Assembly: GCA_002502215.1 (NCBI GenBank)
Contig: DAPT01000046.1
Location: forward strand, 1 to 22,167
DNA length: 22,167 nt
Direction: 5' to 3'
Source: Euryarchaeota archaeon UBA124
GTDB taxonomy: Archaea > Thermoplasmatota > Poseidoniia > Poseidoniales > Poseidoniaceae
The notes under the pieces are model-generated. The model was not told where the DNA came from, did not search any database, and saw only the letters and a program-made list of their open reading frames with translations. Positions 7,811 through 15,325 of this stretch are shown piece after piece. Made by a program: the position numbers and the translations under genes. Each line of letters begins with the position of its first letter. Positions within the stretch are counted from its first letter, which is position 1.

Positions 7811-9382
7811 CTAACTTGAACACGATAACATCGAACAACCCACGCGATGCCTTGCCCATTCTGGTCGCTTTTGGAACCATTTTTCTTCGTGGTTCTCATG
7901 CTCATCGTATGGAGTTTTCATCAGTTCGAGCAATTCGAGAGCGACGGAATAATCCTCATTTTCAGCAGCATCAATCGCAAGTTGGGCCATCCAATTACGT
8001 AATACATACTTTGGATTTGCTTTTTTCATTACTGCATGGTTTGGTTTCCCGCCCACCCGTTTCCACCAAGAGCTTAGCCACGTATTCCATTCATCGGTTG
8101 GAATATTCTCCGAATCGTAAAAAGCAAACTGAAGATGATCGACATCTGGCTTTTCCATAGTGGAAAGCAACCGAAAGAAAATTGTCATGTCTGTTTCAAC
8201 AAGTTGCAGATTTGAGGTGAGTTGCGTTACGAGGGCTTCATCTTCGTCTTGAAAGTCATCAAGTCCAAGTTTGTCTGCCCAAAATGCATTGTTCTGCTGT
8301 TCATAGGCCGTGTAATACGTCTCCAGACACGCATACAGGCGTTCCGGTTCTTCCATCAAAGGACTGATGGATTCCAATAAGCGAGCTAAATTCCAAGCGC
8401 CTATCTGTGCTTGCTGGCCAAATCTGTATCGCCCTGTGCGTGCATCGGTTGTGTTTGGTGTCCAATTTGGGTTGTAATCTTCAATCCATCCGTATGGACC
8501 GTAATCGATGGTTAGTCCATGGATCGACATGTTGTCCGTGTTCATGACACCGTGTACAAAACCCACACGCATCCAGTGGGCAATCATGACCGCCGTCTCC
8601 GTTGCAATCTGATTAAGCCAGCCGATGAGACTTCCATCATTGGACATCGAATGTTCAGGGAAATGCTGTTGTATTGTGTGGTCAACCAATTGTTCTAGGG
8701 TCGCTTTGTCACCATTCATCGCATGAATCTGAAAGGAGCCAAATCGTATGAAGCTCTGAGCGACCCTACAAACAATTGCACCTGCTTCCGGTGCAGGATT
8801 TCCATTGTACATGACATCTCGAACAACATTCTCTCCTGTCGTAACCAAAGAAAGAGCACGAGTTGTAGGGACTCCAAGATGGTGCATGGCTTCACTGCAA
8901 AGGAACTCACGTATGGAAGATCGCAGAACTGCCTTACCATCTGCAAATCGAGAGTAGGGTGTTCTTCCTGGTCCTTTCAACTGCAATTCGAGGATTTGAC
9001 CCCCTGCAGTAACCTCACCCAACGTAATCGCTCGACCATCACCGAGTTGATTCGCCCAGTTCCCGAATTGGTGCCCACCGTATCGTTGAGCATATGGGTC
9101 CATTCCTTCAACGACCACATTCCCTCCGAGAATTTGAGCATCACCTCGTTGTAAGCCGAGAAGTTCTCCAACTTCATTTGACCACATTCTAAGTTTTGGA
9201 TTCGGAACATTTGTTGGATGAACGCGAGACCAGCACGCACCTGGGACTTGACGTGGAACACCGCCAATTTCGTTGTCCCCCGGAGTTCCAAGAAGAAAGG
9301 AATTCTTCCAATCCAACTCAGAGAATGTGCTACCTTCCACATCTTCGTGAACACCAACCGACTCTTGAACTTGATTCTTCAA
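7811..9382 (-). CDS. selO: Protein adenylyltransferase SelO (YdiU family)
   Basis: SelO is a pseudokinase-fold enzyme that transfers AMP from ATP to Ser/Thr/Tyr of proteins (known for the bacterial and mitochondrial forms). The 523-residue protein has the family blocks in order: YAQRYGGHQFGNWANQLGDG, then LQLKGPGRTPYSRFADGKAV, then SSIREFLCSEAMHHLGVPTT, then HGVMNTDNMSIHGLTIDYGP with the Asn and Asp metal ligands. The C-terminus ends Cys-Ser-Ser, placing Cys where the animal protein has selenocysteine. The start is TTG at 9382, the only start codon before an upstream in-frame stop; a GTG about 17 residues inside is an alternative. SelO is mainly bacterial and eukaryotic, so bacterial acquisition is plausible (inference). 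Confidence 0.93.
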   Translation of the reverse strand: MKNQVQESVGVHEDVEGSTFSELDWKNSFLLGTPGDNEIGGVPRQVPGACWSRVHPTNVPNPKLRMWSNEVGELLGLQRGDAQILGGNVVVEGMDPYAQRYGGHQFGNWANQLGDGRAITLGEVTAGGQILELQLKGPGRTPYSRFADGKAVLRSSIREFLCSEAMHHLGVPTTRALSLVTTGENVVRDVMYNGNPAPEAGAIVCRVAQSFIRFGSFQIHAMNGDKATLEQLVDHTIQQHFPEHSMSNDGSLIGWLNQIATETAVMIAHWMRVGFVHGVMNTDNMSIHGLTIDYGPYGWIEDYNPNWTPNTTDARTGRYRFGQQAQIGAWNLARLLESISPLMEEPERLYACLETYYTAYEQQNNAFWADKLGLDDFQDEDEALVTQLTSNLQLVETDMTIFFRLLSTMEKPDVDHLQFAFYDSENIPTDEWNTWLSSWWKRVGGKPNHAVMKKANPKYVLRNWMAQLAIDAAENEDYSVALELLELMKTPYDEHENHEEKWFQKRPEWARHRVGCSMLSCSS

Positions 9383-9685
9383 CCACTTGATTCAATGGCA
9401 TCGACAATGGTACGCATCAATATGTCCCATAGCAAATACATCGATAGGATGAATCATTCACAAGCGTGTTTTTCGTATTCCTACGCAAGGATAAGTAAAC
9501 CACTTGTTCATTACAGCATGCAGGGAATGGATTTAACTCCGAGGTTCCATAACATAAATCATGGAGAATAAGCCTGAGTCTGGAGAAAAAGAGGAAAATA
9601 AGTGAATTTCAGAAAAATATCCACTGAATGTAGCGTGAATAAGTGGTTTGCTTATGTTTCCGAGTGCTTCTGGTAAACATGGTGC
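9383..9685. other. Gene-free stretch of about 300 bases
   Basis: This is the longest non-coding stretch in the window. It lies upstream of selO (minus) and downstream of the two-TM protein gene (also minus). It is AT-rich and has no tRNA-like cloverleaf, no convincing small open frame with a ribosome binding site and no tandem repeats. The one clear structure is the imperfect 18-bp inverted repeat listed separately. It should contain the selO promoter, but I could not pick out a clear TATA box. Confidence 0.5.
9491..9655. repeat. Imperfect 18-bp inverted repeat, arms 129 bases apart
   Basis: The left arm ATAAGTAAACCACTTGTT (9491-9508) matches the reverse complement of the right arm AATAAGTGGTTTGCTTAT (9638-9655) at 16 of 18 positions. 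Both arms lie in the gene-free stretch, and the right arm lies 31 bases beyond the stop of the two-TM protein gene. They could be operators of one DNA-binding protein, ends of a decayed small element, or arms of an RNA fold. Confidence 0.6.
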
Positions 9686-10372
9686 TCATGGCTTGTTTTT
9701 GTGTTCAAAACGAAAGGGCTCGTAATCCGTTTGTTCAACTTGCTCAGTGGTTACTTCTTCCTGATGCACCGAGACAACTTCTGTGCTGGTTGCTTGGGCG
9801 ACAGGGACATACTGTTGAACCGTGGTCTGGTAAGGTTGAACCGTGGTTTGGTTGGTTTGTTGGATTATGCTTCCATCGGGTTGTTGGAACACAACAACTT
9901 GCGGCGCTTTTCGACCAACGGATAATCCAATAATCAGGAGAATGATTCCAACAAGACAACAAATTCCTCCTCCACACATGACGAAGATAGGAGCAAGCAA
10001 CCCATCAGCATCGATGATCACAACGTCACCATCGGATTCAATGATGTAGTCACCGGCATCAACGATTTCCAAATCACCGAGGTATGTATAACCAGAAGCC
10101 TCAGTTCCTGCATCGCAATTCTTGGTGAAATATTCGTACAGATCATCCGTTACTGAAACACTGTAGCTGTAACAATCAACCTCGCCTTTTGCATAAACTT
10201 CGAGGAGGACAATATTTCCATCGAAAACGAATGTATTCCCGTCAAGTTCTGTATCATGAAGTATGTTTTCACTGTCAGGACCGTGACCAGCAATCCCAAC
10301 GACACCTATGATAATGCCAAGTATTGACAAGGGAATGAGAACGCCGCCAGCGATGGCAAGCCCTTTGTTCAT
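9686..10372 (-). CDS. Two-TM membrane protein with Gln/Thr-rich C-terminal tail
   Basis: A 228-residue protein of no recognised family. The first helix spans about residues 5-29. A soluble domain of about 95 residues follows, with two cysteines (67 and 86) that could form a disulfide. A second helix spans about 126-151, beginning at a small-residue stretch with Cys133, Cys138 and Cys139. The tail is low in complexity: it holds a seven-residue repeat (QTTVQPY / QTTVQQY, about 175-188) and then Gln/Thr/Glu-rich sequence. With two helices the N-terminus and tail share one side, probably the cytoplasm, and the middle domain faces out. ATG at 10372 lies nine bases after the stop of the MamK-like actin gene, so the two are probably one transcript. 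A role linked to the filament is a guess from position. Confidence 0.7.
   Translation of the reverse strand: MNKGLAIAGGVLIPLSILGIIIGVVGIAGHGPDSENILHDTELDGNTFVFDGNIVLLEVYAKGEVDCYSYSVSVTDDLYEYFTKNCDAGTEASGYTYLGDLEIVDAGDYIIESDGDVVIIDADGLLAPIFVMCGGGICCLVGIILLIIGLSVGRKAPQVVVFQQPDGSIIQQTNQTTVQPYQTTVQQYVPVAQATSTEVVSVHQEEVTTEQVEQTDYEPFRFEHKNKP
9814..9852 (-). repeat. 21-nt tandem repeat coding QTTVQ(P/Q)Y
   Basis: Two copies of gttgaaccgtggtYtggt (9814-9831 and 9835-9852, plus-strand reading) lie 21 bases apart and differ at one base. On the coding (minus) strand they give two seven-residue units in the Gln/Thr-rich tail. The near-identity at DNA level suggests recent slippage or duplication. Confidence 0.75.
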
Positions 10373-10381
10373 GGGAACAAC

Positions 10382-11407
10382 TCAGCGGGATGCAAGGGTA
10401 AGGTTCTTCCACATGTCTTCTGGAACTTCCATAGCGAGTCGAAGACCACCCATTGCACCAAGACGTACTGGGTCGTCGACAACGTGGACATTGACGTCGC
10501 CCATGTCTGATAGGCGTCGCTCAATCAATGCACCAAGTCCACGAATTCCAGATCCGCCACCGGCAAGAACCATGTTTCGTCGGAATTGGTCGTGGTATTC
10601 AGGGTTGGAATCGGCAATGAGTAGCTTCACGTTTTCGACGATTGGATCGACGATGGATTCGCACGCTCGTTGAACACAATCTGTGATGTCAAGATTCATT
10701 GCTTTACCTTCGATTGAAAAGTCGACCATGATGGGCTCATCAGGGGTTGATGTCGAGACAAACGAGTACTGTTCCTTCCATCGGCGAGCCATGTCCTTGG
10801 TGATTTGAGCACCGTTGTACTTTGACTGAACTTCCTTGATGATTTGTGCATCGACATAGTCCCCAGCGTATCCGGTGTGCATCTGGTCACCGGGTCCTGG
10901 AATGGTACCGTAGACACGGCAAAGGTCGGTCGTACCGGCGCCGATATCGATAACGAGTGTGTGTTCAATCATATCAAGAGCGTAAGCGACAGCGAACGGT
11001 TCAGAAATGATCATTGCAGCGTTGACGCTTCCCGCAGCAGCATCGAAAATTGCGGTCTTGTCTACGTGACTTGCTTCAGCAGGTGCACCAATGACAGCAA
11101 CCACACGGTCGTGCTCTTCAGGATCAGCGAGTCCAATGAGATGTGTAATGAAGTGTGCAATGAATTGGCGATCTTCAGGTGTATCCTTGATGACTCCAAG
11201 TTCCAACGGGCGGAAAAGATTCAGGGCCAATCGGTTTTTGAGTGCTTCTTCACCAAACAGGACATCTCTCTTTAGGAAATTTCGCGCAATGAGATCTTTT
11301 GGTGTCCCAATAACCGTAAGTTCTTCCTCTTCGTGGTTTCCAGAGGAGACCATAACTGAGCGAAAAGTCCCCAAATCAATTCCAATATACAACACGTCTT
11401 CTGCCAT
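10382..11407 (-). CDS. MamK-like bacterial-type actin (MreB/Hsp70-fold ATPase)
   Basis: A filament-type ATPase of the actin/MreB/MamK superfamily, 341 residues from ATG 11407. Phosphate loop 1 is IGIDLGTFRSVMV (8-20), phosphate loop 2 is LVIDIGAGTTDLC (about 151-163), and the adenosine loop is LAGGGSGIRGL (about 281-291). The ISEP glutamate (136) lies 18 residues before the DIGAGTTD aspartate (154). Several stretches recall magnetosome MamK more than MreB: GTPKDLIARNFLKRDVLFGE, VYGTIPGPGDQMHTGYAGDY and EQYSFVSTSTP. These proteins bind ATP and polymerise into cytoplasmic filaments. An upstream TTG at 11419 would add four residues; ATG 11407 is preferred. The next gene downstream codes for a membrane protein. 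No other magnetosome genes are present. Superfamily sure, MamK-like placement by eye. Confidence 0.82.
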   Translation of the reverse strand: MAEDVLYIGIDLGTFRSVMVSSGNHEEEELTVIGTPKDLIARNFLKRDVLFGEEALKNRLALNLFRPLELGVIKDTPEDRQFIAHFITHLIGLADPEEHDRVVAVIGAPAEASHVDKTAIFDAAAGSVNAAMIISEPFAVAYALDMIEHTLVIDIGAGTTDLCRVYGTIPGPGDQMHTGYAGDYVDAQIIKEVQSKYNGAQITKDMARRWKEQYSFVSTSTPDEPIMVDFSIEGKAMNLDITDCVQRACESIVDPIVENVKLLIADSNPEYHDQFRRNMVLAGGGSGIRGLGALIERRLSDMGDVNVHVVDDPVRLGAMGGLRLAMEVPEDMWKNLTLASR

Positions 11408-11515
11408 AGCGTTCGCCAATTAAAGGGAACACCGTCCACCTTATGAAGCATCCCTCGCTCAAGTTCGCAATTTTGAGCGGATTTTCCAAGTGATTTCTAT
11501 TCTATAGAAAGAAGT
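11408..11515 (-). promoter_or_regulatory. Leader of actin gene with two inverted repeats
   Basis: This gap of 108 bases precedes the actin gene. It holds two perfect short hairpins: TTTCTAT (11494-11500) with ATAGAAA (11504-11510), directly after the upstream gene's stop, and CGCTCAA (11456-11462) with TTGAGCG (11473-11479), about 50 bases before the actin ATG. The first could help end the upstream transcript; the second could be an operator. No clear TATA box was found. Confidence 0.4.
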
Positions 11516-12532
11516 TCATAGCCAACTTTCACATGGCTGACAGTACCAAGCAGAGTATTCAGGGTAAAGTTCTGCTAACTGATTGCAATTTGGACACTCT
11601 TTCAGAGCGTTGCTACCAAAAATTTCCTGAACAAGAGCAACGTGTTGTTCTTCGGTTACACCGATGTGCTGACGCATCACCCACATCATTTGATCTTCAC
11701 TTGGAGAAATAATCCCGTCTTCAAGAACAAGGGCAATGACATTCCGGTAGTCATCAAGAACGTTCACATCTCGGAAATCGAGAATAACACCACCCTTCTC
11801 TGCTACGATGTCTTGGCCACCTGGATCATCAACAAACAAAACTAATGACTCAGGCTTGAGTTTTCCATCACGAAGTTCAAAAGAAATTCTGTTCCCCTCT
11901 AAATTTGCGTAGACAAGGCGCGATGAGCGATTGATAACATTGGTAATTGAACGTGCTGTTTCCTCGCTGCTTCGACCACGCTTCCAACCAGTAGGGCTGC
12001 GTTCATTGTAGGCATAGAATTCAGTTCCAATACCGGGATACTCAAGTCGAATCTCTTCTCCTCCATCAAAACCGTTTGAAACGATGGTCAATGCGGCAAC
12101 TTCCGTTGAAACGAGATTGTCGTCATCGTCAAAACTGATCATCAGCGGTTTACGATCTTCGGATGCAGCGTTGTAATGCCCCTGCATTCCACTCATCCAC
12201 TTGTCCTCCAGGCGTTGCAGAGATTGCTCTTGCTCTTCTGAAAGGTCGGAATCAACACCGAGAACGCCTTTGAGGTCACCGCGTTCCATTTCGTTTTTGA
12301 ATTCCTCAATCAACTCAGAATCACGCCGATGATTGGGAGGCGGGCCTCGAACCTTTTTGGAAATGAAATTTGGATCAGCCCACTCATAGGAACAACGTGT
12401 GCAAACAAGATAACCCTCCATTGTTGATGGTTGACTTTCACCACCACACCTTGCGCATTCTCCGTCTTCTTGAATTGACAAATTGTCAGCCGCTTCCTTT
12501 CTTCCCTTGCGGATGCCGCCGAACCCAGCCAT
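11516..12532 (-). CDS. Hypothetical protein with N- and C-terminal zinc ribbons
   Basis: A 338-residue soluble protein that I do not recognise. It opens with a basic stretch and a zinc ribbon, CARC (26-29) and CTRC (44-47). It ends with a second ribbon, CPNC (313-316) and CQPC (331-334), four residues from the end. The middle is mixed alpha/beta with an acidic region near residues 85-105. A helical segment before the last ribbon, containing EDGIISPSEDQMMWVMRQHI, has the 'DG-I-S-x-x-E' pattern seen in several helical archaeal domains. ATG at 12532 is the clear start. It lies 47 bases after the DUF35-like gene and before the actin gene on the same strand. Paired ribbons suggest nucleic-acid or protein binding, but this is not shown. 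Confidence 0.65.
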   Translation of the reverse strand: MAGFGGIRKGRKEAADNLSIQEDGECARCGGESQPSTMEGYLVCTRCSYEWADPNFISKKVRGPPPNHRRDSELIEEFKNEMERGDLKGVLGVDSDLSEEQEQSLQRLEDKWMSGMQGHYNAASEDRKPLMISFDDDDNLVSTEVAALTIVSNGFDGGEEIRLEYPGIGTEFYAYNERSPTGWKRGRSSEETARSITNVINRSSRLVYANLEGNRISFELRDGKLKPESLVLFVDDPGGQDIVAEKGGVILDFRDVNVLDDYRNVIALVLEDGIISPSEDQMMWVMRQHIGVTEEQHVALVQEIFGSNALKECPNCNQLAELYPEYSAWYCQPCESWL

Positions 12533-12579
12533 GACCCAACCACGGCACAGACTTTCTATGAAGGCTTCTATCTGCTGGT

Positions 12580-13383
12580 TTAGGAATTCACCAGAACAGC
12601 CTTCAATCCATAGTGAATCATACCATCTTGACCATACAAACGACGTATATCAAAACGTACTGTTCCATCAATTTCTGGTGTCCTGTCTTCATCATCAGCG
12701 AGCATGAAAACTCCTTTCGGGCCCTCATCAAACTGGACGAGAACCGTTGAAACCCCATCGAGAACGGGTGCTCGTCCAGAGAATTCAGAAGGTGCTCCAG
12801 CGGCGCTTAAGCGCGTCCATGACAGGATTGTCGCCGTCTCAGAGAGTTGTCTGGTCGCAGATGCAATTCGATCACCTCTTGAATTGAGTTGTCGAGGTGG
12901 CCAAACCAATCGTCCATTATCATTCTGAGCAAGAAGCCCGAGTCGAGCAGAGGATGCTATCAAATGTTGTGCTTGCGAAACGTAGGCTCCTTGACTCACC
13001 CCAACAACCTCTGTTGCCCACAGAGCTTTCAACTCGTTTTTCAAATCAGGCGAAAACTCGATACCACCAAATTCTGGCCATGTTGGTTCGTTTAGTGATG
13101 TCGTTATGGCAACAAGATATTTGTCGGCGTGACTATGTAGGTAATAACTTGCTTTATCATCAACAATCCAATCTGTGCTCGCTTCGATCATTTCTTGGAC
13201 ATCAACGCTCGAAACAAATTCAAGATTTTCGCTGAACCTTCCCAATTGAATGTTCTTAGCAGGGAGTTGTTTCATTAAGGAAAGTGCAAGCGTAAGACGA
13301 TCACCATCGGGACCTGCCCAATCCTGACCGTACTTGCTGCTTGCAAAGTGATGGTCTTCGTCGGGAAAGGATTGAACCAACAT
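12580..13383 (-). CDS. DUF35-like OB-fold thiolase partner with degenerate zinc ribbon
   Basis: The C-terminal part (about 183-265) fits the DUF35 OB-fold: ATILSWTRLSAAGAP, then VLVQFDEGPKGVFMLAD, then VRFDIRRLYGQDGMIHYGLK. DUF35 proteins partner thiolases and, in archaea, bridge acetoacetyl-CoA thiolase and HMG-CoA synthase. Normally a rubredoxin-like zinc ribbon (CxxCG...PPR..CxxCG) lies just before the OB fold. Here the 'WPPR' (161-164) is kept but all four cysteines are gone (NDNGRLVWPPRQLNSRGD). An extra N-terminal region of about 150 residues has no family I recognise. I chose ATG 13383 because it overlaps the thiolase stop (TGATG) and has GGGAG nine bases before; the frame stays open to ATG 13416. 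The total of 267 residues is about twice a usual DUF35 protein. Confidence 0.72.
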   Translation of the reverse strand: MLVQSFPDEDHHFASSKYGQDWAGPDGDRLTLALSLMKQLPAKNIQLGRFSENLEFVSSVDVQEMIEASTDWIVDDKASYYLHSHADKYLVAITTSLNEPTWPEFGGIEFSPDLKNELKALWATEVVGVSQGAYVSQAQHLIASSARLGLLAQNDNGRLVWPPRQLNSRGDRIASATRQLSETATILSWTRLSAAGAPSEFSGRAPVLDGVSTVLVQFDEGPKGVFMLADDEDRTPEIDGTVRFDIRRLYGQDGMIHYGLKAVLVNS

Positions 13384-14552
13384 CAACGTTCTCTCCCAAA
13401 AATATGCACTGCACACGTTGCTCCTGAACCACCGACATTGTGAGTCAAGCCAATCTCTGCATCTCTCACCTGTCGAGAAGGCTCTGTTTGATGACGTAGT
13501 TGTTTGAATATTTCAACGGCCTGACCCGTTCCGGTTGCTCCAAGTGGATGGCCTTTGGACTTTAGTCCACCACTTGCATTAATGGTAACGCTTCCTTCGT
13601 TCCGTCGACCTTCCCCTTCTCGGGCAAATCGTCCTCCATTTCCTCGTCCAGTGAAACCAAGATCCTCCGTCGCTAAGACCTCGGCGATTGTGAAACAATC
13701 GTGGACCTCGGCTAAATCGATGTCCTTGGGTGAAACTCCAGCTGTACGGTATGCTTTGTCCGCTGCAGATTGCGTTGCTCGTAATTGCGTAATGCTTGGA
13801 CGGTCATGAAGAGCGAGATGATCCGAACCTGCACCTGAACCTTTGACCCAAACAGGAGTGTCGGTGAATTTGTGCGCCAGATGATCTGCAACCAAGATGA
13901 CCGCAGACGCACCGTCAGAAGTTGGACAGCAATCGTACAATGTGAGCGGGTCCGCTACCATAAATCCTGATTGGGCTTTTTCAAACGAGACACGTTTCCT
14001 CAGATGAGCGACCTCGTTTTCGAATCCGTGCATATGATTCTTCACCGAAACATGGACCAAATCATCGTGCGTTGCGTCAAATTCGTGGAAATAGCGGCGT
14101 GCTGTAAGTGCATATGTCCCAGGGAATGTAAGACCTGCGAGTCGCTCCCATTCTGTGTCACCAGATACACCGAGCCAGTATCGCTTTCGTGAAGCAGAGA
14201 GGTCGTTCATCTTCTCGATGCCACCTGCAACCACAACATCCGCTTGTCCACTCTTGATTGCCATCCATGCGTCACGGAGGGCAAAACCTGAGGATGCGCA
14301 TGCATTCTCGACCCGACGAACACTTACTCCTTCCATCCCTGAATGTTCTGTGAGGAGAGCAGCTGTGTTTCCGAGTTGAGATCCGCCAAATGCAATGCTT
14401 CCAATGAAAGCCTCTTCAACATCGGTTGACTGAAAGTCATGATCAACACTTGAAATTGCTTTTTCGATGGTCTCAGACCACATGCCCTTAAGCCCTAGAG
14501 GATGATTGCCGAATTTTGTTTGGCCTGCACCAACCATTGCAACATCGACCAT
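13383..14552 (-). CDS. Thiolase (archaeal / SCP-x-like acetyl-CoA acetyltransferase)
   Basis: Thiolases make or split 3-ketoacyl-CoA; the archaeal members paired with DUF35 proteins make acetoacetyl-CoA for the mevalonate pathway. The 389-residue protein has the nucleophile Cys85 in VENACASSGFAL, an acid/base region EVHDCFTIAE, and the His loop GGLKSKGHPLGATG. The C-terminal motif is HNVGGSGATCAVHIFG rather than the CxG of classic biosynthetic thiolases, which is the SCP-x/archaeal type. I chose ATG 14552 (MVDVAMVGAG) because GGAG lies five bases upstream; ATG 14576 would add eight residues. It overlaps the DUF35-like gene, as expected for partners. A role in lipid precursor supply is inferred; beta-oxidation is the main alternative. 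Confidence 0.88.
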   Translation of the reverse strand: MVDVAMVGAGQTKFGNHPLGLKGMWSETIEKAISSVDHDFQSTDVEEAFIGSIAFGGSQLGNTAALLTEHSGMEGVSVRRVENACASSGFALRDAWMAIKSGQADVVVAGGIEKMNDLSASRKRYWLGVSGDTEWERLAGLTFPGTYALTARRYFHEFDATHDDLVHVSVKNHMHGFENEVAHLRKRVSFEKAQSGFMVADPLTLYDCCPTSDGASAVILVADHLAHKFTDTPVWVKGSGAGSDHLALHDRPSITQLRATQSAADKAYRTAGVSPKDIDLAEVHDCFTIAEVLATEDLGFTGRGNGGRFAREGEGRRNEGSVTINASGGLKSKGHPLGATGTGQAVEIFKQLRHQTEPSRQVRDAEIGLTHNVGGSGATCAVHIFGRER

Positions 14553-14557
14553 GTTAT

Positions 14558-14561
14558 CTCC
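14558..14561 (-). promoter_or_regulatory. Ribosome binding site deciding the thiolase start
   Basis: GGAG on the minus strand, five bases before ATG 14552. It supports that start over ATG 14576, which would place this site inside the coding region. Confidence 0.55.
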
Positions 14562-14617
14562 AATCGAATCAAGCATTTGATTGAGTCGGTCAAATCACCC
14601 GCAGGGTTCATGAATGG

Positions 14618-15325
14618 GTGTCGATAGCCACGGACATGCTGCGCCAATGTAGAAAGCACGGTCACTTTAGTGGCACCAACTGTCCCATCTGTAACGATGA
14701 AGGAAAATTCATCATGAGCGACCGAGAAGCAGGAAGCCTCGGCCGAATGCTCGCTCTCGTCTTGCGTCATGCACCTGAAAAGTTCAACGTTGAAATGGAC
14801 ATCAATGGCTGGGTGAGTACAAGGGAACTCGCCGACTCAATTTCCGGGCAACGTCGTCATTACCACTGGCTACGTGGATGGCACTTTGAGGCGATTGCAA
14901 ACGCAGATGAAAAAGGCCGATATCAGGTTGAAGGCGAGATGATTCGAGCAACCTATGGTCATTCGATTGAAATCGAACTCGATCTCCCAACCGATGAGAT
15001 TCCTGAGGCTTTGTACTGGCCGTGTGAACCGGGTGAGGCAGATGCAATTGTCCAGCTTGGTATCACATCAGGGACGCGTAATCACATACACCTCTCCAAA
15101 ACCATTGTCAATGCACTGGAAGCGGGACATGTTCGAATCGATCGTCCTGCAGTCATCGAGATCGATACCGTTCGCGCTACCGCCGATGGACACACCATTT
15201 ACCGTGCTGGAAAGACCGTATTTCTCACCGATGAAGTCCCACCGGAGTACCTCTACCGCGTCGGCGATGATGACCCAATGATTGTAGATACCGTTGCTCG
15301 CTGGGAACGGGAAGAAGAAGAGTAA
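14618..15325 (+). CDS. kptA: RNA 2'-phosphotransferase (Tpt1/KptA)
   Basis: KptA moves the 2'-phosphate left at an RNA splice junction to NAD+, giving ADP-ribose 1'',2''-cyclic phosphate. The 235-residue protein carries the archaeal N-terminal zinc knuckle (C11, H14, C22, C25 in CRKHGHFSGTNCPIC). Next come the Tpt1 N-lobe with LVLRHAPEKF (R50, H51), the IRATYGHSIE loop (R110, H115) and TSGTRNHIHLSK (R154, H156, H158). The bacterial/yeast 'HGT' is WPC here, in line with other archaeal members as I remember them. GTG at 14618 is the longest start; ATG at 14636 would begin four residues before the first Cys and is quite possible. Divergent from the thiolase; it ends exactly one base before the stop of the convergent gene. 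Confidence 0.88.
   Translation: MSIATDMLRQCRKHGHFSGTNCPICNDEGKFIMSDREAGSLGRMLALVLRHAPEKFNVEMDINGWVSTRELADSISGQRRHYHWLRGWHFEAIANADEKGRYQVEGEMIRATYGHSIEIELDLPTDEIPEALYWPCEPGEADAIVQLGITSGTRNHIHLSKTIVNALEAGHVRIDRPAVIEIDTVRATADGHTIYRAGKTVFLTDEVPPEYLYRVGDDDPMIVDTVARWEREEEE

Noticed and set aside
8723..9154. Plus-strand open frame of 143 codons within selO
   Set aside because: Antisense shadow of a strongly conserved gene; no ribosome binding site and a product unlike any family.
14618..15325. Missing 'HGT' motif in KptA (reads WPC) as a sign of an inactive enzyme
   Set aside because: Archaeal KptA proteins, as I recall, vary here; the Arg/His residues of the active site are all present.
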